The notes: generated by a model not told the origin, from the sequence alone. Positions 1 to 12,639 are shown, numbered from the stretch's first letter. The stretch: 64,000 nt of DNA from Delphinus delphis (GCF_949987515.2 NC_082694.2:61936080-62000079), one strand, 5' to 3'. Numbers and translations: made by a program.

Positions 1-1340
1 TTTATTCAGGACAGTTTCACTTTTATGCATATTTATTAACGATATTTTTTAATCTTATACCCTCTCATTTTAGTTTGTCAGTACTTCATTTCGCAGAATT
101 TGGAGATTATATAATTTATCTTATTTATTTTTACTTTTATTATCCATTCAATGAAAGCTGATAGTTTGGGAGATGATTATTATTTTTCATCTCTTGCAAC
201 ATTATAGCATCACCATTAGAGTTGTTTCTTTCTTTGAATAACAGAGAAATCATTCTTTATTGTGTTCCAAATCCTTCTTTCCTATAGGGCTTCTTTTCCC
301 TGAACTCTATTTCCAACATGCTAGCTCATAATGCTTCTAAAATTCATCTGGGGCTAACACACTCACTACTTGCAGAAAGCTGATAGCATTTGTGAGACAT
401 GGGGAAAAAATCAAAGCAGTTGATTAAACTGACATAGAGAACTATTTCTCTTAAGGAAGTGAGTTCTACAGTTCATTTCAAATACTGATGGCATTATAAG
501 TCTTCTCTGCTTAATATCAGCAATAACCTAAAAATTGTTTTTAGGTGTTGTAATATAAAATGCCTTTTTGAGACCTCTTTTTGGTGGAAAATGTAGGATC
601 TCGGTGGTTTTTATCTCGCATAGATACTATGAGAACTATAATGAAATAAGGCTTTGCTAACTATGATTTCCTGAGAAATTTGTCTCTATTGAAAGACAAT
701 GTAGTGAGGTCATTTAAGAAAATCCTCAGGGTATTGAGATTTGGTTGCCATAAAAGAGACAGATATAAAGCATAGTGTGAATATTAGAGGCATCTCTCCT
801 ACACTGGAGGAGAACAATGTCAAGGGAGCCTTTGCAGAGAAGGTGACCTGAATGGATCATAAAAGGATGTGGAGGAGTTTGCCAAGTGGAGAAGGTATGG
901 AGGGCAATGAAGTATATACAGAGGAAAGCACTGTGTATAAAAACATGGAAGCATGAAAGACTGGTACTTTCGGGCAAATGAATGGAAACATGATGAAGTA
1001 CTGGGGAGAATAATTGAAGATGAAGGAATTCAGCCTCATAAGGGACAAATCAAAGAGGTTCTTGTAATCAGTTCTAAAGATTTTTAAAGTATGTTTGTAG
1101 CCACTTTTTGATAAATAAAAAAATAGTAGATCATGAATTTTCACCTTAGATTGGGATTTATACTGTCTTAGAGAAACAACTAACTCTGGATTAGAGTCTA
1201 CAACATAGACTCTAGAAAAAGTATGGATACATCAGTTGAAAATCATCTCCACTTGAGTGTCTGCTTTCTTACCTTCCATTCACTCCTTCAGTTGTGGTTT
1301 AGCTCTGCTTTGCCTACATCATCACAGTCATTTAGGTCAC
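1..1340. other. Unassigned AT-rich intergenic DNA
   Basis: No gene, exon or confidently named repeat is visible. The reading frames at 726-977 and 857-1144 on the minus strand have no recognisable domain and the composition of bulk AT-rich DNA. Very old, unrecognised repeats may be present. Confidence 0.6.
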
Positions 1341-1682
1341 TGTTACAGACTGAATTCTTGTGGTCCCCCCAACTTCATATATTGAAATCCTAACCCTCAA
1401 TGTTGTGGCATTAGGAGGTAGGACCACTGGGAGGTAATTAGGTCATGAGAGTGGAGCCCTCATGAATGGGATTAGTACCCTTGTAAGAAAAGGCACAAGA
1501 GAGTTTGCTTCCCTCTCTGTGCTGTTCTCCATATGAAGAAGTAAGAAGATGGCCATCTGCAAACCGGGAAGAGGGCCCACACCAGAATCCAACCTTCCCA
1601 GACTCCAGAACTGTGAGAAATAAATGTTTGTTGTGTCTGCCTTTGGTAATTTGTTATGATAGCCTAAACTGACTAAGAGAGT
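1341..1682 (+). mobile_element. MaLR-type LTR (ERVL-MaLR, MST/MLT1-like)
   Basis: The stretch has the layout of a MaLR LTR on the plus strand: a 'TTGAAATCCTAACCCTCAATG' style block, then 'GGAGGTAATTAGGTCATGAG', then 'CTCATGAATGGGATTAGT', and an end with 'CCAGAACTGTGAGAAATAAATG' around 1600-1625 that supplies the AATAAA signal. It is a non-coding, solo-type remnant with no internal retroviral sequence beside it. Subfamily was judged by memory of the consensus only. Confidence 0.75.
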
Positions 1683-2387
1683 TACCAATGACATTTATTT
1701 ATAAATTAAACACATATATTTCAGGTCTGTTCTTGTTTGGTCATTTGGGAGCGTTTAACGTTATATGCCACTATCTGCTTCTTTAAACTCTCTCTTCTTA
1801 CGTCTTCCCAAATGCCCTACTTCACTGATTTTCCTTGTGTCTATGGTCGCTCATTTCAGTCTACTTTGAGAAACCCTATTCTATTCAAATTTTTAATTTT
1901 GATCTTCTTGGGTTTCTAGGTCTTTTTCTCTTTTCACTACGCCCTCTCTATTGGGGCAAGTCTATTCACTTCCATGATTTTAGTTACATTTAATATCTGT
2001 ATGCAGGTATTTCCAAATCTTTATCTCCATCCAAAATTTCCCTCTTGAGATTCGGATTGTCTTTTTTCTCAGCATTTCTACTTGGACATTCAGTAGTTCA
2101 GGCTCAACAGGATCGTGAGGTCATGAAGTCATCATCTTCCTCCCCATATCTATTCTTTTTGTTTTTTCATAAATGTTATGTTCCTCCACTCAGCTGTTCA
2201 AGCTTAAAAACTGCATGCTGTCTAAGATTCCTGTTCTTATGTCCAGGGCTGTGCCTATTGATTATACCTCTTGAATGTTTATATAATTTCTTTGCCTCTT
2301 TCCATTCCCACGGCCGTTAGCCAAGTCCAGGCCACCCAAAATTCTAGCGTGGCCTATTACTGTAGCTTCTCCATCTCCACCAATGCC
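1683..2387. other. Unassigned intergenic DNA
   Basis: AT- and pyrimidine-rich DNA between the MaLR LTR and the first SINE. The frame 2045-2320 on the plus strand runs through low-complexity sequence and has no identifiable domain. Confidence 0.55.
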
Positions 2388-2395
2388 CACAGTGG

Positions 2396-2601
2396 TTTTT
2401 TTTTTCTTTGTGGTATGCAGGCCTCTCACTGTTGTGGCCCCTCCCGTTGCGGAGCACAGGCTCTGGAAGCGCAGGCTCAGCGGCCATGGCTCACGGGCCC
2501 AGCTGCCCCGTGGCATGCGGGATCCTTCTGGACCGGGGCACGAACCTGCGTCCCCCGCATCGGCAGGCGGACTCCCAACCATTGCGCCACCAGGGAAGCC
2601 A
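2396..2601 (-). mobile_element. Short CHR-type tRNA-Glu SINE, antisense
   Basis: Read on the minus strand it begins GGCTTCCCTGGTGGCGCAAT, passes through a B-box-like 'GGTTCGTGCCCCGG' block and a 'GCCATGGCCGCTGAGCCTGCG' block, and ends in a tail seen on the plus strand as the T run at 2395-2405. It is flanked by a direct repeat CACAGTGG (2388-2395 and 2602-2609), the duplication expected from L1-driven insertion. The reading frames on both strands here (2262-2741, 2271-2624, 2383-2685) are only this SINE. Confidence 0.93.
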
Positions 2602-2614
2602 CACAGTGGTTTTT

Positions 2615-3664
2615 TAAAATGTGACCTAATCACATCTGTCTCATGGATAAAACCCATCATCAGTCGTTCCATATTTTCTCTGTGATAATAATGGCCATGC
2701 TTCACCCTAAAAGTACTATCAAACACATTGTAATTGCTCATTTCATTGGGTCTTTATCCTACCAGACTATAAATTATTTTTTATAGAATAGAAACCAAAT
2801 AAGATAGTATCCTGTGTACAGTGGTAGTGATGGATATATTCCTGTCTCCTATTCAATGTGTATATATTCAAACTGCAATATTCTCTCCACTGTAATGGTT
2901 TCTGTAAACTTTTCCCTCTTTAATTTTATTGTCTGGCTGGGAGCAAGACAACTACTAAGGTATGAATTAAACAAAAACCATTCAGGAATAAATTATGTAG
3001 CACTGCCTGTAAGTGAAGAGATGAAGAGAGAGAAATCCAAGCTAAAATATTTGAAGAAATTTTGCCAGAGATGGGATTGGAGTTAGGTCTTAGAAAATAA
3101 GTAGAATTTGAGAACATGAAAGAAGAATATAATCTATTTCACAGAAGGAGAATATTGTATAAAAAGTAAATACAAAAAAATTCAAAACAAATATTTTTTT
3201 GGATAAAAAAGCAGTAAACTTGCAGAAATTTTAACCTTGCTTGGGGTTTCAACTGCCTTAGAGAGACAAGGTAACATTTATTTGTAAAATTTTCCCCCTA
3301 GTAACTATTACTTAACTTGGTTACTAGTGGTGGTTAGGGGCAGCTGATGAAACCAGTGTCTTCATTTCAATCTCTGTGCAGTCTGCCTTAGTTCCATGGG
3401 CCAAAACCATGCCTCCCACATACTCTGCCTGCTCTATTGCAAAGGCGTGCCCTTCTTCAGAGGTGGGGTACTGGATGCTGGTTGAAAGACATAGGCAGAT
3501 AGATGGGTGGAGTGTTTGTTTTTCTTATGACTTTACAGAAGCATCTCTCTGGTTCTGTCCTGTTAATCAAGTAGGGCCCTATGGTTTAAACCTTCTGTTG
3601 TCAACTACTGCAAGTCAGGAACAGATCTACTTATTTTTCCTTGAGAAATGTCATGTGCTAGTTG
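2615..3664. other. Unassigned intergenic DNA
   Basis: No named repeat or gene is recognised. The plus-strand frames at 2814-3086 and 3376-3681 have no domain and end at ordinary stops. Confidence 0.5.
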
Positions 3665-4285
3665 GTGATTGTATAGACTGAATTGAATTGTGTCTTTTCC
3701 CACACCAAATTGTATGTTGAGGTCCTAACCCCAGTACTCCAGAATGTTCACTGTATTTGAAAACAGTCTTTAAATAGGTAATTAAAATGATGTCATTGTG
3801 CTTCCCTGGTGGCGCAGTGGTTGAGAGTCCACCTGCCGATGCAGGGGACGCGGGTTGGTGCCCTGGTCCAGGGGGGATCCCATGTGCTGTGGAGCGGCTG
3901 GGCCCGTGAGCCATGGCCGCTGAGCCTGCGCGTCCGGAGCCTGTGCTCCACAACGAGAGAGGCCACAGCAGTGAGAGGCCTGCGTACCGCAAAAAAAAAA
4001 AAAAAAAAAAAGATGTCATTAGAGGGAACCCTAATCCAATATGACTAGTATCTTTATAGGAAGAGGAAATTTGGATACAGGCAGGTATAGAGAGAAGACC
4101 ATGTGAAGACACAGGGAGAAGACAGCCATCTTCAAGCCAGGGAGAGAGGCCTTAGAAAAAACCAACCCTGATGACACCTTGATCTTAGACTTCTGGCCTC
4201 CAGAATTGTGAAATACATTTCTGTTGTTTATGCCTCCCAGTTTGTGGTATTTTATTGTGGCAGTCCTAGAAAACTGATAACTGAT
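3665..4285 (+). mobile_element. MaLR-type LTR split by a SINE
   Basis: Two halves of one LTR (about 3665-3797 and 4012-4285) flank a SINE. The left half has 'GTATGTTGAGGTCCTAACCCC'. The right half has 'CCTAATCCAATATGACTAGT', 'GACCATGTGAAGACACAGGG', and an end with 'GATCTTAGACTTCTGGCCTCC' and a degraded polyadenylation block. It is similar in plan to the element at 1341-1682 but a different subfamily. There is no coding content. Confidence 0.75.
3798..4011 (+). mobile_element. Short CHR-type SINE in the MaLR LTR
   Basis: Head CTTCCCTGGTGGCGCAGTGG, body ending CCTGCGTACCGC, and an A tail of about 21 bases. It is flanked by the direct repeat GATGTCATT (3789-3797 and 4012-4020), so removing the SINE plus one repeat restores the LTR. 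The insertion is younger than the LTR. Confidence 0.95.
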
Positions 4286-5790
4286 AAAGAGTAGAAATTA
4301 ATCTTTCAAATCAAATCTCTAACCAATAGCTAGGATAATGCTCTCGCTACACATCTTTAGGATAATAATCTTTAAAAAACTTTAAAATAAATAATATTAA
4401 TTTTTGGTAGTCAATAAAATAAAAATGTGATATTTAATGCTAACTTATAGTTTCACATGAACTTTAAGATGCTGCTTTCCTGAAGGACTATTAATATAGT
4501 AAAATATATCCTAATGTAAGTGATGTGATGTGGTCTTGTATATATTTATATGTTATTACATATTCTGGTACAATCTAGAATTCATTTTTCAAAAAGAGAT
4601 CAGAAAAATGCAGTTTGAAATAGATATAAGCCACAGATGATAAAGTTCTTTTATGTTACCCACGGATGTTAAATGGATTGTACAGTAATGTGAAAGTGCC
4701 AATCCTATATTTAAGGTTGAAAAAGTCATTTCCATTTAAAACTCCTATTTTCTCTTCCTCATATATTTTTTTAAACTCCCATTCACTGAATTCTCATGCT
4801 TCATCTCAATTTCAGCCACATATTGTGAAGTTACACAAAAATTCATTTGGCCGATTCTGAGACATCCAAATGTGAAAGGGCATTTTTCAGTTAGAGGAAG
4901 TTTTTGAAACAGATTAATTTTAGGATTTTGATTGTTCAAAATGGGCTTGGAAATGCTTTTACTTGAATTAATTTGGATTGGAAGGGGCAAATATATGGCC
5001 TTTTGAAAACCATGTCCTGATCATGGGGGTGGGTACTGGCTCATATGTGGTGCTGTCCCAGTGGCCTCCCCAGTGTTTCTCTTTGGGAGATGTGCACCAG
5101 CAGCTGTGAAACACCCATCCATGGGCAATGGCAACTCAAATGCCCTTCCTATGGCCAACAGTTCCCTGAAGCAGCTCAGTTCTTCTCCCTGTAGCTCACT
5201 CAGGGCTTTCTAACTTTTGTCCAGTTTTCTCCAGCATCACCTATGGCAACATTTCTCACTCACAATTTCCATTGTACCACACCAAAAAGTTTGGTTGAGT
5301 TATGCTGTGGAAATGAAGGCATGTAGACTTAAACACACACACACTCATGGCCATAGCATTTGGAATCATCAGAGCACCTAAGTCAAAGGCTACAGTATAA
5401 GCATTGACCCGTGATACAGGGAGCAAGTACCTAGAGGCTGGCTGGACAAAATGGGGGTGAGGTGGGAGAAGCATTTCCCAAATAGTTTCCAGTTGACAGT
5501 AGCCTAAGAGGGACTTGGCACTGAGCTTGATATAATTTACATATTTATATTCATTCATTCATTCATGTTAATGTAAATCTGTCTTTCCCTCCTTCTCTTG
5601 CTTTCTCACTTGCTTTCACTCCATCTCTTCTTTCTCCAAAAATGTAATATGTACTTATAACAGTAAATAATTATGAAAATACAGAGTATAAGGTAGAAAA
5701 TATACCTATTTGTACATGTCTGTTCCTATCTTTTAATCTTGCTATATCTATCTATCTATAATATAATTTGTCTCAAACTAAATATATCTA
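4286..5790. other. Unassigned DNA with short microsatellites
   Basis: No gene is seen. Short simple repeats occur: an AC run near 5333-5344, an ATTC run near 5551-5566 and a TATC run at about 5743-5760. The minus-strand frame 5256-5558 (100 codons) has no recognisable domain. Confidence 0.5.
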
Positions 5791-5799
5791 GTTTTATAT

Positions 5800-6560
5800 T
5801 ATGATGTCTAAAAATGTATTATAAGCATTTGACATTTTATTAAATCTTTAAGAATTAAGTATTTAATGATCATGTGTTATTTTTATCATTTTATCACTTT
5901 TTACTGTGAAATAATTAAGTTGTTTAGGTTTAATTTTGTTTTGCTATTATAATTAACTCTGAATAATAATAATAATAACTTGTTGTAACAACATCATAAG
6001 TGCCTGAAAAATTCAGTGCTTGAACTGGCAGGTGTCCAGATATGACTGCACAGGAACTTCAGTGGGACAACTCTTGAGATGTGACGTCAACTCCAGAGTT
6101 TCCCTGAGGGATTAGCTGCAGCTTGCCTGAAGCTTTACCTGCAATTGCACCCTTGCTTTGCTTCCTCTCTTTTTCTGTTCCTGCTTCTTTCACTTGTTGA
6201 TCACTTTCCCTTGGGTGCACTTACTTAACAAATCACTTGCAATAAATCCTTGTTTTGTTATCTACTTATGAAGAACTTGACCTAAGGTATCTTTGCTTAT
6301 TCTATGCTTATTCTCATACGATAGTGTCTTAGAAATTTTCAATTATAGGGTGTATAACTTTTTAAAGTGTTGACAGGTACTGTTAAATTGCTATCTAGAA
6401 AATGTGTATAGAACTAAGTTCCAACCGTCAATGAATACATGCATGCTCCTTCCAGTACGTCCTCTGGAATATTATCAATTATCATTTGAATAAGTCTTTG
6501 TCTTGTTGATAAGCAAAGAATATTTCATTGCCATAATTATTTGGGGGCTCTTTGGTGAGC
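5800..6560 (-). mobile_element. Degraded L1M fragment, interrupted
   Basis: The blocks 5800-5980 and 6305-6560 read as the antisense 3' part of an ancient L1M/L1ME (weakly kept 'tgctattataa' and 'ttaaattgctatctagaaaatgtg' blocks). A separate 0.3-kb segment sits between them. Divergence is high and the ends are approximate. Confidence 0.45.
5981..6304 (+). mobile_element. Possible LTR or retroelement insert, unassigned
   Basis: About 320 bp that interrupts the surrounding L1M remnant. It begins near TGTTGTAACAACATC and has a polyadenylation-like 'CACTTGCAATAAATCCTTG' block at 6234-6252 near its 3' side. This plan suggests an old LTR, but no clear CA end or target duplication was found, so the class is uncertain. 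Confidence 0.35.
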
Positions 6561-6964
6561 AGTTTCTGAAAAGAATTTAGTCAAACTCTTTTATACTTGC
6601 ATATGGCTATAGTATCATGCTTCTGACTATTCCTAGAGCAGTAAGCACTGGGCCAGCTCCCTTTCTCACAAATTTTACCTTCTCTGGAGGTAGAGGTAGA
6701 CCCCTAGTGGCCATATTCATGCTATGTGTAGACCCTGATCCTACCACAGATGATGGAACTTAGAATAGGTATCTGATTGATTTGGGCCCATTAGATTCTC
6801 TTTCTTATGAATATAAAACTGGGTTTAAAGCCAGAAAATCTAAAAATCTAAAAAGCCAAAGAGACTAAAACAGAGACTTCTCTTTTAGAAGTGGAACTAT
6901 GCTTGTAGCAGCACCCTAAAAAGGTGATCCATTAGCTCAAATAGAACAATGGAACAGAATATTG

Positions 6965-8350
6965 GGCTTAAAAATTGACTCATGCTCATATGTGGAAATC
7001 TGATAATCAGAGAAGTTGGTGTTGTTGCAAAACAGAGAAGAAAATAAAGGACTACTCAATAAATGGTGCTGGGAAAACTGTTTATCCATATGGAAAAGTG
7101 AAAATGGATCTCTACCTCCTATCATATACAAAAACCAAATCCAGTTGGAACAAGGACTTAAATGCGAAAGGTAAAATTATAAAAATTTTATACAGAAATA
7201 TGAAAGAAGGAACTTACACTCTTGGGGTATAGAAGGATTTTAAAGCAAGATACCAGTAGCTCTCATTGCAAAAGAGCTGAGTAAAGACTGAGAAATTTGA
7301 TTACATTCAACTTAACAACTTCCATTGTTCAAAAGCAACCATTAAGAAGAGAAAAAGAAAAGTCACAAAGTGGGAGAAGCCATTTGATAAGTATCATAAT
7401 AAAGAGATTATTAGTATCCATACTATATAAAAATTCCTATAAATCAACAAGAGGAAGGCAAGATAATAGAAAAAAATGACGAATAGGTATATAGAGACAT
7501 TTTGCAGCAGGGGAAATATGTGTGGCTCACAAACATGAAAATATGCTCAACTTCATTTGTAATCAGGAAAAGGCAAATTAAGCATAATGAAATAACATTT
7601 CACTCACCAGAATGACTATAATTTATAAGTCTGGCAGTACTAAATATTGATAAGTTTATCGAGCAATGGTAACTCTCACAGGCTGCATTTTGGAGTGTAT
7701 ATTGGAACAGACTCTATGGAAAACTATTTGAAATTATCTTTTAGATTTTAACATTTCCATCCAAAGACCTCAAAAATTCTACTTCCAGAAAAATTCTACT
7801 TCTACCTTTTAAGACTTATATATGTATACACCTGAAGATATGTGTAAGATCATCCTGAGCAGTCTTGTAAGAGCAAAAAATGTGAGCAGCCCAAATGTTC
7901 ATCAGCAGTAAGATAGGTAATTATATTCTAGTGTATTCAAATGTTGGTGTATTATAGAAAATGAAATCATAGATATGTGAATCAGCTCAAAAATAGTACT
8001 TAGTAGAAAAAGAAAATCCTAGACCACATACAGTAAATATTTCAGTTCAAAATCAGAAAAAAATACATATAAGTATTTTTGTATAATGCACAAAACTAGG
8101 AAGAAAAACAAAAGAATAATTAACAAAAAATTAGAATTGTTGTTAAATCTACGTAGGGGAGGGGAAAGGTGATGAAATCAGGAAGGGCACACATGGGTCC
8201 TCAAAGTTAATGGTAATGTGTAGTTTCATAATTTGGGTAGTAGGTTAATAGGTTTGGTTTTACTATTAATTTTGTAACTATACAAAATACTGTATACACT
8301 AGTATAAATGCATCCATATTCATAAGTATGATATATTTTATAATAAACAG
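6965..8350 (+). mobile_element. Old L1M fragment, sense, ORF2 3' part and 3' UTR
   Basis: Plus-strand sequence keeps the landmarks of the L1 ORF2 3' end in order: 'AATAAATGGTGCTGGGAAAAC' near 7060-7080, 'AAAATATGCTCAACTTCA' near 7540, 'CACTCACCAGAATGACTATA' near 7600 and 'CAAATGTTCATCAGCAGTAA' near 7890, followed by a degraded 3' UTR. Many frameshifts and stops break it; the frames 6975-7232 and 7297-7479 are pieces of it. Confidence 0.8.
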
Positions 8351-8617
8351 ATCAGCTTGGGATGTGGCAAACAATGGATGACATAAACAGACTCTACAAG
8401 GATACTGCTACTATTCAGGGCATTTTACTGAGCAAGTATTTTACTAAGAATATATAAAGTGAGATTATGGAATTTGTTCACTCATTCCGTGAATAATGAA
8501 TGTTTTTTTTGAGAACCTCATATATGTTAGTTACTACTCTACATGCAGTGTTTAGAGTATCAAACAATAATCAAAATCTTAGCTCTCTTAGTGCTTTCAA
8601 TCAAGATGGCATGGGGA

Positions 8618-9479
8618 TGTTTCGATTATTTTAAAATTTTAAGTAAATAGTATTTTATTGTACAGATATTTATGTACGTTTTTTCTCTCCACATTTTTTC
8701 AAGATCTTTTTCTTGATGATATCAATAATCTTATTTCATGAATATTCATTACCATATAATATTCCTTTGTGAACATGCAAAATATAATTATCCATTTCCT
8801 ATTAATTACCATTTAGATTGTTTCCAATTTTTCTTTCTAAAAAGTGCTAAACAAATAGTCTAGTATGGGCCTCTTTGTGAAAATGTGGAAGAATATTACC
8901 AGAGTTTGTATTTTGATAGAAAATTATTGGTAAATTGTTCTGCAGAGGTTAATAATGACGATCCTATGAGCAGTGTATGTGAAATCCAATTGCTTCAACA
9001 TTAGATGCTGTCAGTTTTAAATTCTTATCAAACTAGTAGGAGAGAAATGATGTCTTTTTTTTTTTTTATTTGTTTCTTCCTGATTGCTAATGAATTTGAA
9101 CATCTTTCTACACGGTCATTGGATTTTTTTTTTTTGCGGTATGCGGGCCCCTCACTGTTGTGGCCTCTCCCGTTGCGGAGCACAGGCTCCAGACGCGCAG
9201 GCTCAGCGGCCATGGCTCGCGGGCCCAGGCGCTCTGCGGCATGTGGGATCTTCCCAGACCGGGGCACGAACCCGCGTCCCCGGCATTCGCAGGCAGACTC
9301 TCAACCACTGCGCCACCAGGGAAGACCTCTACACGGTCATTGGCAATTTGAATTTCTTCCCCTGTGAATTGACTATTCATAACATTTACTCATTTGTTTA
9401 TTTGATTACCTTAGTGATTCATAAAAGATATTTATAAATTTCAGCTTTCTCAATTATATGTGCATGAAATTAAAAAAAA
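8618..9479. mobile_element. Poly(A)-tailed retro-insertion with antisense L1M body
   Basis: The insertion is bounded by a perfect 15-bp direct repeat AAGATGGCATGGGGA (8603-8617 and 9480-9494) and ends with an A run at 9472-9480, so its 3' end lies on the right of the plus strand. Its body reads as antisense L1M/L1ME ('catttagattgtttccaattt' near 8811-8831; 'tgtgaattgactattcataac' near 9363-9383). An antisense L1 should carry a T run on the left, and there is none. It is therefore either a 5'-inverted L1 or a retrocopy of a non-coding transcript that contained L1M. A SINE lies inside. Confidence 0.6.
9123..9327 (-). mobile_element. Short CHR-type SINE, antisense
   Basis: The T run at 9124-9135 is the tail, and the SINE head lies at the right edge (CCACCAGGGAAG on the plus strand). 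It is flanked by a perfect 16-bp repeat TCTACACGGTCATTGG at 9107-9122 and 9328-9343. All reading frames between 9005 and 9437 that cover this interval come from the SINE. Confidence 0.95.
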
Positions 9480-9639
9480 AAGATGGCATGGGGAAGACTC
9501 ATAAGGAGCAAATAAACTAACAGATATATGATATGTCAAGGGCTGACAGCTATTACGAGAAAAACTAACAAAGTTGCCTTTTCAGTAAATAACTATAAAA
9601 TTGAACAAAACATATGAAGTAACTGTTTTTAATCATTGA

Positions 9640-11800
9640 GCAAAAGACAGTGTAGGAGTATGATCCTTTGGATAAGGTAAGCACATATGAGCCCAGTGAT
9701 TAACAAAGATATCCCTGGATTTCTACCTAGGATACTTTGCTATTGTAAAGCAGGGAGATGGAGCCCAAGCAAAAGAGTGGGTTGAACTTCTGGGCTGAGG
9801 AAGTAGAAGATCAAGGTTCCAAGCTGCTGAAACAGTTGAAATTTGTGGGGCAGCATACCTAACAAGAGGCAGTTGAACAGAGAGGGAACCCAGAAGTCTG
9901 TGTGGGAGTTTCTCACGTATAATTGGCCAAGCATTGAGCTGCCTATATGACTGCTGAAAAGCTGAGAGGTGAAAGAGGTCAGCTGATATTAGAGGTCATG
10001 CAGTTCTGGAAGACATTGGAGTTGCAGCCCAGTCAGAGTGGAGAGACCATGGTAAGCAGCTGTAGCTTGCAATGATGCAGAACTTAGAATGCCTACACTT
10101 TATGAAAATTGTCACAACTTACTGTAAAGGACACACCACAGTCCTAAATTCAAAACCAAAAGAAATCTTCCACAACAAATAATAGAGTCTGATAGAACCA
10201 AAATAACCCTTCAGTAATTTGACTGCTTGCCAGAACAAAAGTCAACATACTTTAAAGGATGAAGTCATAATTTAGACACCTACAATCCATTATCCACAAT
10301 CTAATGCATACAATAAAAATTACTAGACCTGAGAAGAAATAGGAATATATCACCCATAGTCAAGAAAAATAATCAAAACTAAATCCAAGAATTTACAAAG
10401 ATTTTAAAGTACTATTATATATATATATTCAAGGACTGAAAGGAAAATATGGTTATAATGAATGTACAGCTAGGGAATGTCAAAAGAGAATAAAAACTCC
10501 AAAAAAAAGAGAAAAATTTAGAACTAAAATACAGTATCCGAGAAGAAAAATTTATATTGCACAGAAAAGCATCAGTGAGCTTCAGGATTGATCACTAGAA
10601 TTTATCCAATCTGAAGAAGAGAGAGAAAGATGATTAAAATAATAAACAGATCCTCAGTGACCCATAGGATATATTCATTAGTCAAATATATGTGTAGTTG
10701 GACAAGAAAGAGAGGAAATAAATAATGGAGCAGAAAAAAACTTAAACAATGGCCAAAATTTTCCCCAGTAGGGTGAAAGGCATAAAATTAGACACTCAAG
10801 AAGCTCAGCAAACCCCAATCAAAGTAAAACAAAGAAAACCACACCTAGAAATATAATATGTAAACTAACAGAAACCTAAGATGAAGAGAACAGCTTGAAA
10901 GCAGCCAGAGAGAAAATTATCCATTACTTACAAAATGATGGCAAACTTCTCATCAGAAACAGTAAGGGTCAGAATCAGGGGATGATATCTTTAAAGTGTT
11001 GAAAGAAAAAAAAGAAAAACAGTCAACTGAAATGCTATATCCATCAGAAATATTCTTCAAGAATAAAGGCAACCGAAGAAATTTTCAGGTAAGTAAAACA
11101 TAAAGAATTCATTTCCAGCTGACCTGCACTACAAGAAATGCTAAGATAAGTTCTTTATACTTAAGGAAAATGACATCAAGTGGAAACTTCAAACTACAGC
11201 AAGTAATGAAGAGTATCATACATGGTAATCATGTGAATAAATATATAATACTATATGTTTTCCTTTATTTTCCTAATTTCTTAAAAGACACATGACAGTT
11301 TTGAGCAAAAATTATACCATGTTGTGGGATTTGTAGAATCTATAGATATACATGTAAAGCATAAGACAAAGCATAAAGGCAGGGAGTAAATGACCATACT
11401 GTTGAAAATGTATCATGTTTTATATGCAGTAAAACAATATTAACTCAAAGCAAATTATGATAAATAAATGATAAATATTGTAAATCCTAGAACAATCATA
11501 AAAAAAGAAAAAGAAAGAAAATACAAAGTATAGCTAAAAAGCTAACAGAGGAATCAAAACTAAATACTAATAATATTTGGTTAACCACAAAGGAGGCAGG
11601 AAAAGAGAAATGGAGGAACAAAAGCCAAACTGGACACAAAGAAAGCAAAAACGAAATGATAGATCAAAATCCGGTCATATCAATAATAACATTAAATGAA
11701 AATGGACTAAAATTAAAGACACAATTTAAAGATAACAGATTGTCAGACTGGGTAAAACCCACAACTCTCTCTATGTTGTCTACAAGAGAAATATTTGTTT
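9640..11800 (+). mobile_element. Old L1M/HAL1-like fragment, 5' part with ORF1 region
   Basis: Plus-strand, A-rich and full of stops. The section 10860-11160 has the L1M ORF1 region landmarks ('GAAAGCAGCCAGAGAGAAAA', 'GAAATATTCTTCAAGAATAAAG', 'CTACAAGAAATGCTAA'). The section 11670-11795 has the start of ORF2 ('AACATTAAATGAAAATGGACT', 'TGTTGTCTACAAGAGA'). The order is 5'-UTR-like, then ORF1, then the first part of ORF2, with no reverse transcriptase region, as in HAL1-type or 3'-truncated L1M copies. No frame is intact. Confidence 0.7.
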
Positions 11801-12639
11801 AAACTAAAAACTCAAACAATTTTATTTATTCTGTTGTACAGTCTCTGCTTTTAAGATGCTGCCTTAAAGTGTAAATCATCTTTACCTACCCTTAGCTATA
11901 TTAATGATGACTTCAAAAGTTATGCCTCTAGCTCCGCCCTCTTTTGTGCTGTGGTACTCCCAAATGCACACTTCTATTTAAGTCTCTTGTCACCTCAGAA
12001 GGTACATTTCTAAGGTTGACTTAACTATTCTGTTGCCCCAAACAAATTTTCCTTTCCATTCTCCCTTGTCTATTAATGGAATTATCATTTTCACTAATAG
12101 TGTAGCTTCAAAAAACCTTGAAATCAACTTATATTCTATCATCTTTTAATAACTATATCACATTACTTTTTTTTTTCAAAATGTCTCATTCCACTGACAT
12201 ACCAGTTAGGTCATTATTATCTGATATATTTTGTAAAATGACCACAGAGTATTTAAGCAGAGAAGATAGATGTCATCTGTATGTACTTCTCCAATTTCTA
12301 CACACATTTTAATTTTTACAATTTTACTTATGTTCTTCGTAACTTCTTTTTCTATGTTATGAATGGAAGTCATTAAAACAGTCCCTGATAGCTGTTCTTA
12401 GGTATTTAATTGATTTCTGTTGAATTTCAAACTTAGGAATTTTGTAGTTACTTGGTACTAGAACTTCCTTCAAAATGTTATTTATTGTGGAAAGCCATTT
12501 TAATAACATTGAAAGAAACACAAATGTATCTACCCACTGCACCTAAAAATTACATTAAGTCATAAACTTTCAGGGATACATTTTTGTACTCTGCCTTTAA
12601 ACCTCACATTTTTCATTTCTGTTGAAAAGTCTTGAAATT
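11801..12639. other. Unassigned AT-rich DNA
   Basis: No named repeat or gene is recognised between the two L1M-type regions. Short frames (12118-12312, 12357-12542) have no domain content. Confidence 0.5.

Larger units (their letters stand above)
8465..9575 (-). mobile_element. L2-like LINE remnant, antisense, split by an insertion
   Basis: Left block 8465-8617 ('CATATATGTTAGTTACTACTC' region) and right block 9495-9575 together follow the antisense 3' region of L2 as I know it: bounded-growth words such as 'actatgtgccaggcactgt', then an 'agataataaac' block. The 8618-9479 insertion interrupts it. The assignment rests on a low-similarity match. Confidence 0.5.

Noticed and set aside
2262..2741. 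159-codon minus-strand frame and overlapping plus-strand frames
   Set aside because: They read through an antisense SINE with target duplication; the same peptides recur at every copy of this SINE.
3651..4112. 153-codon minus-strand frame
   Set aside because: Runs through the SINE at 3798-4011, including a poly-phenylalanine stretch from the A tail.
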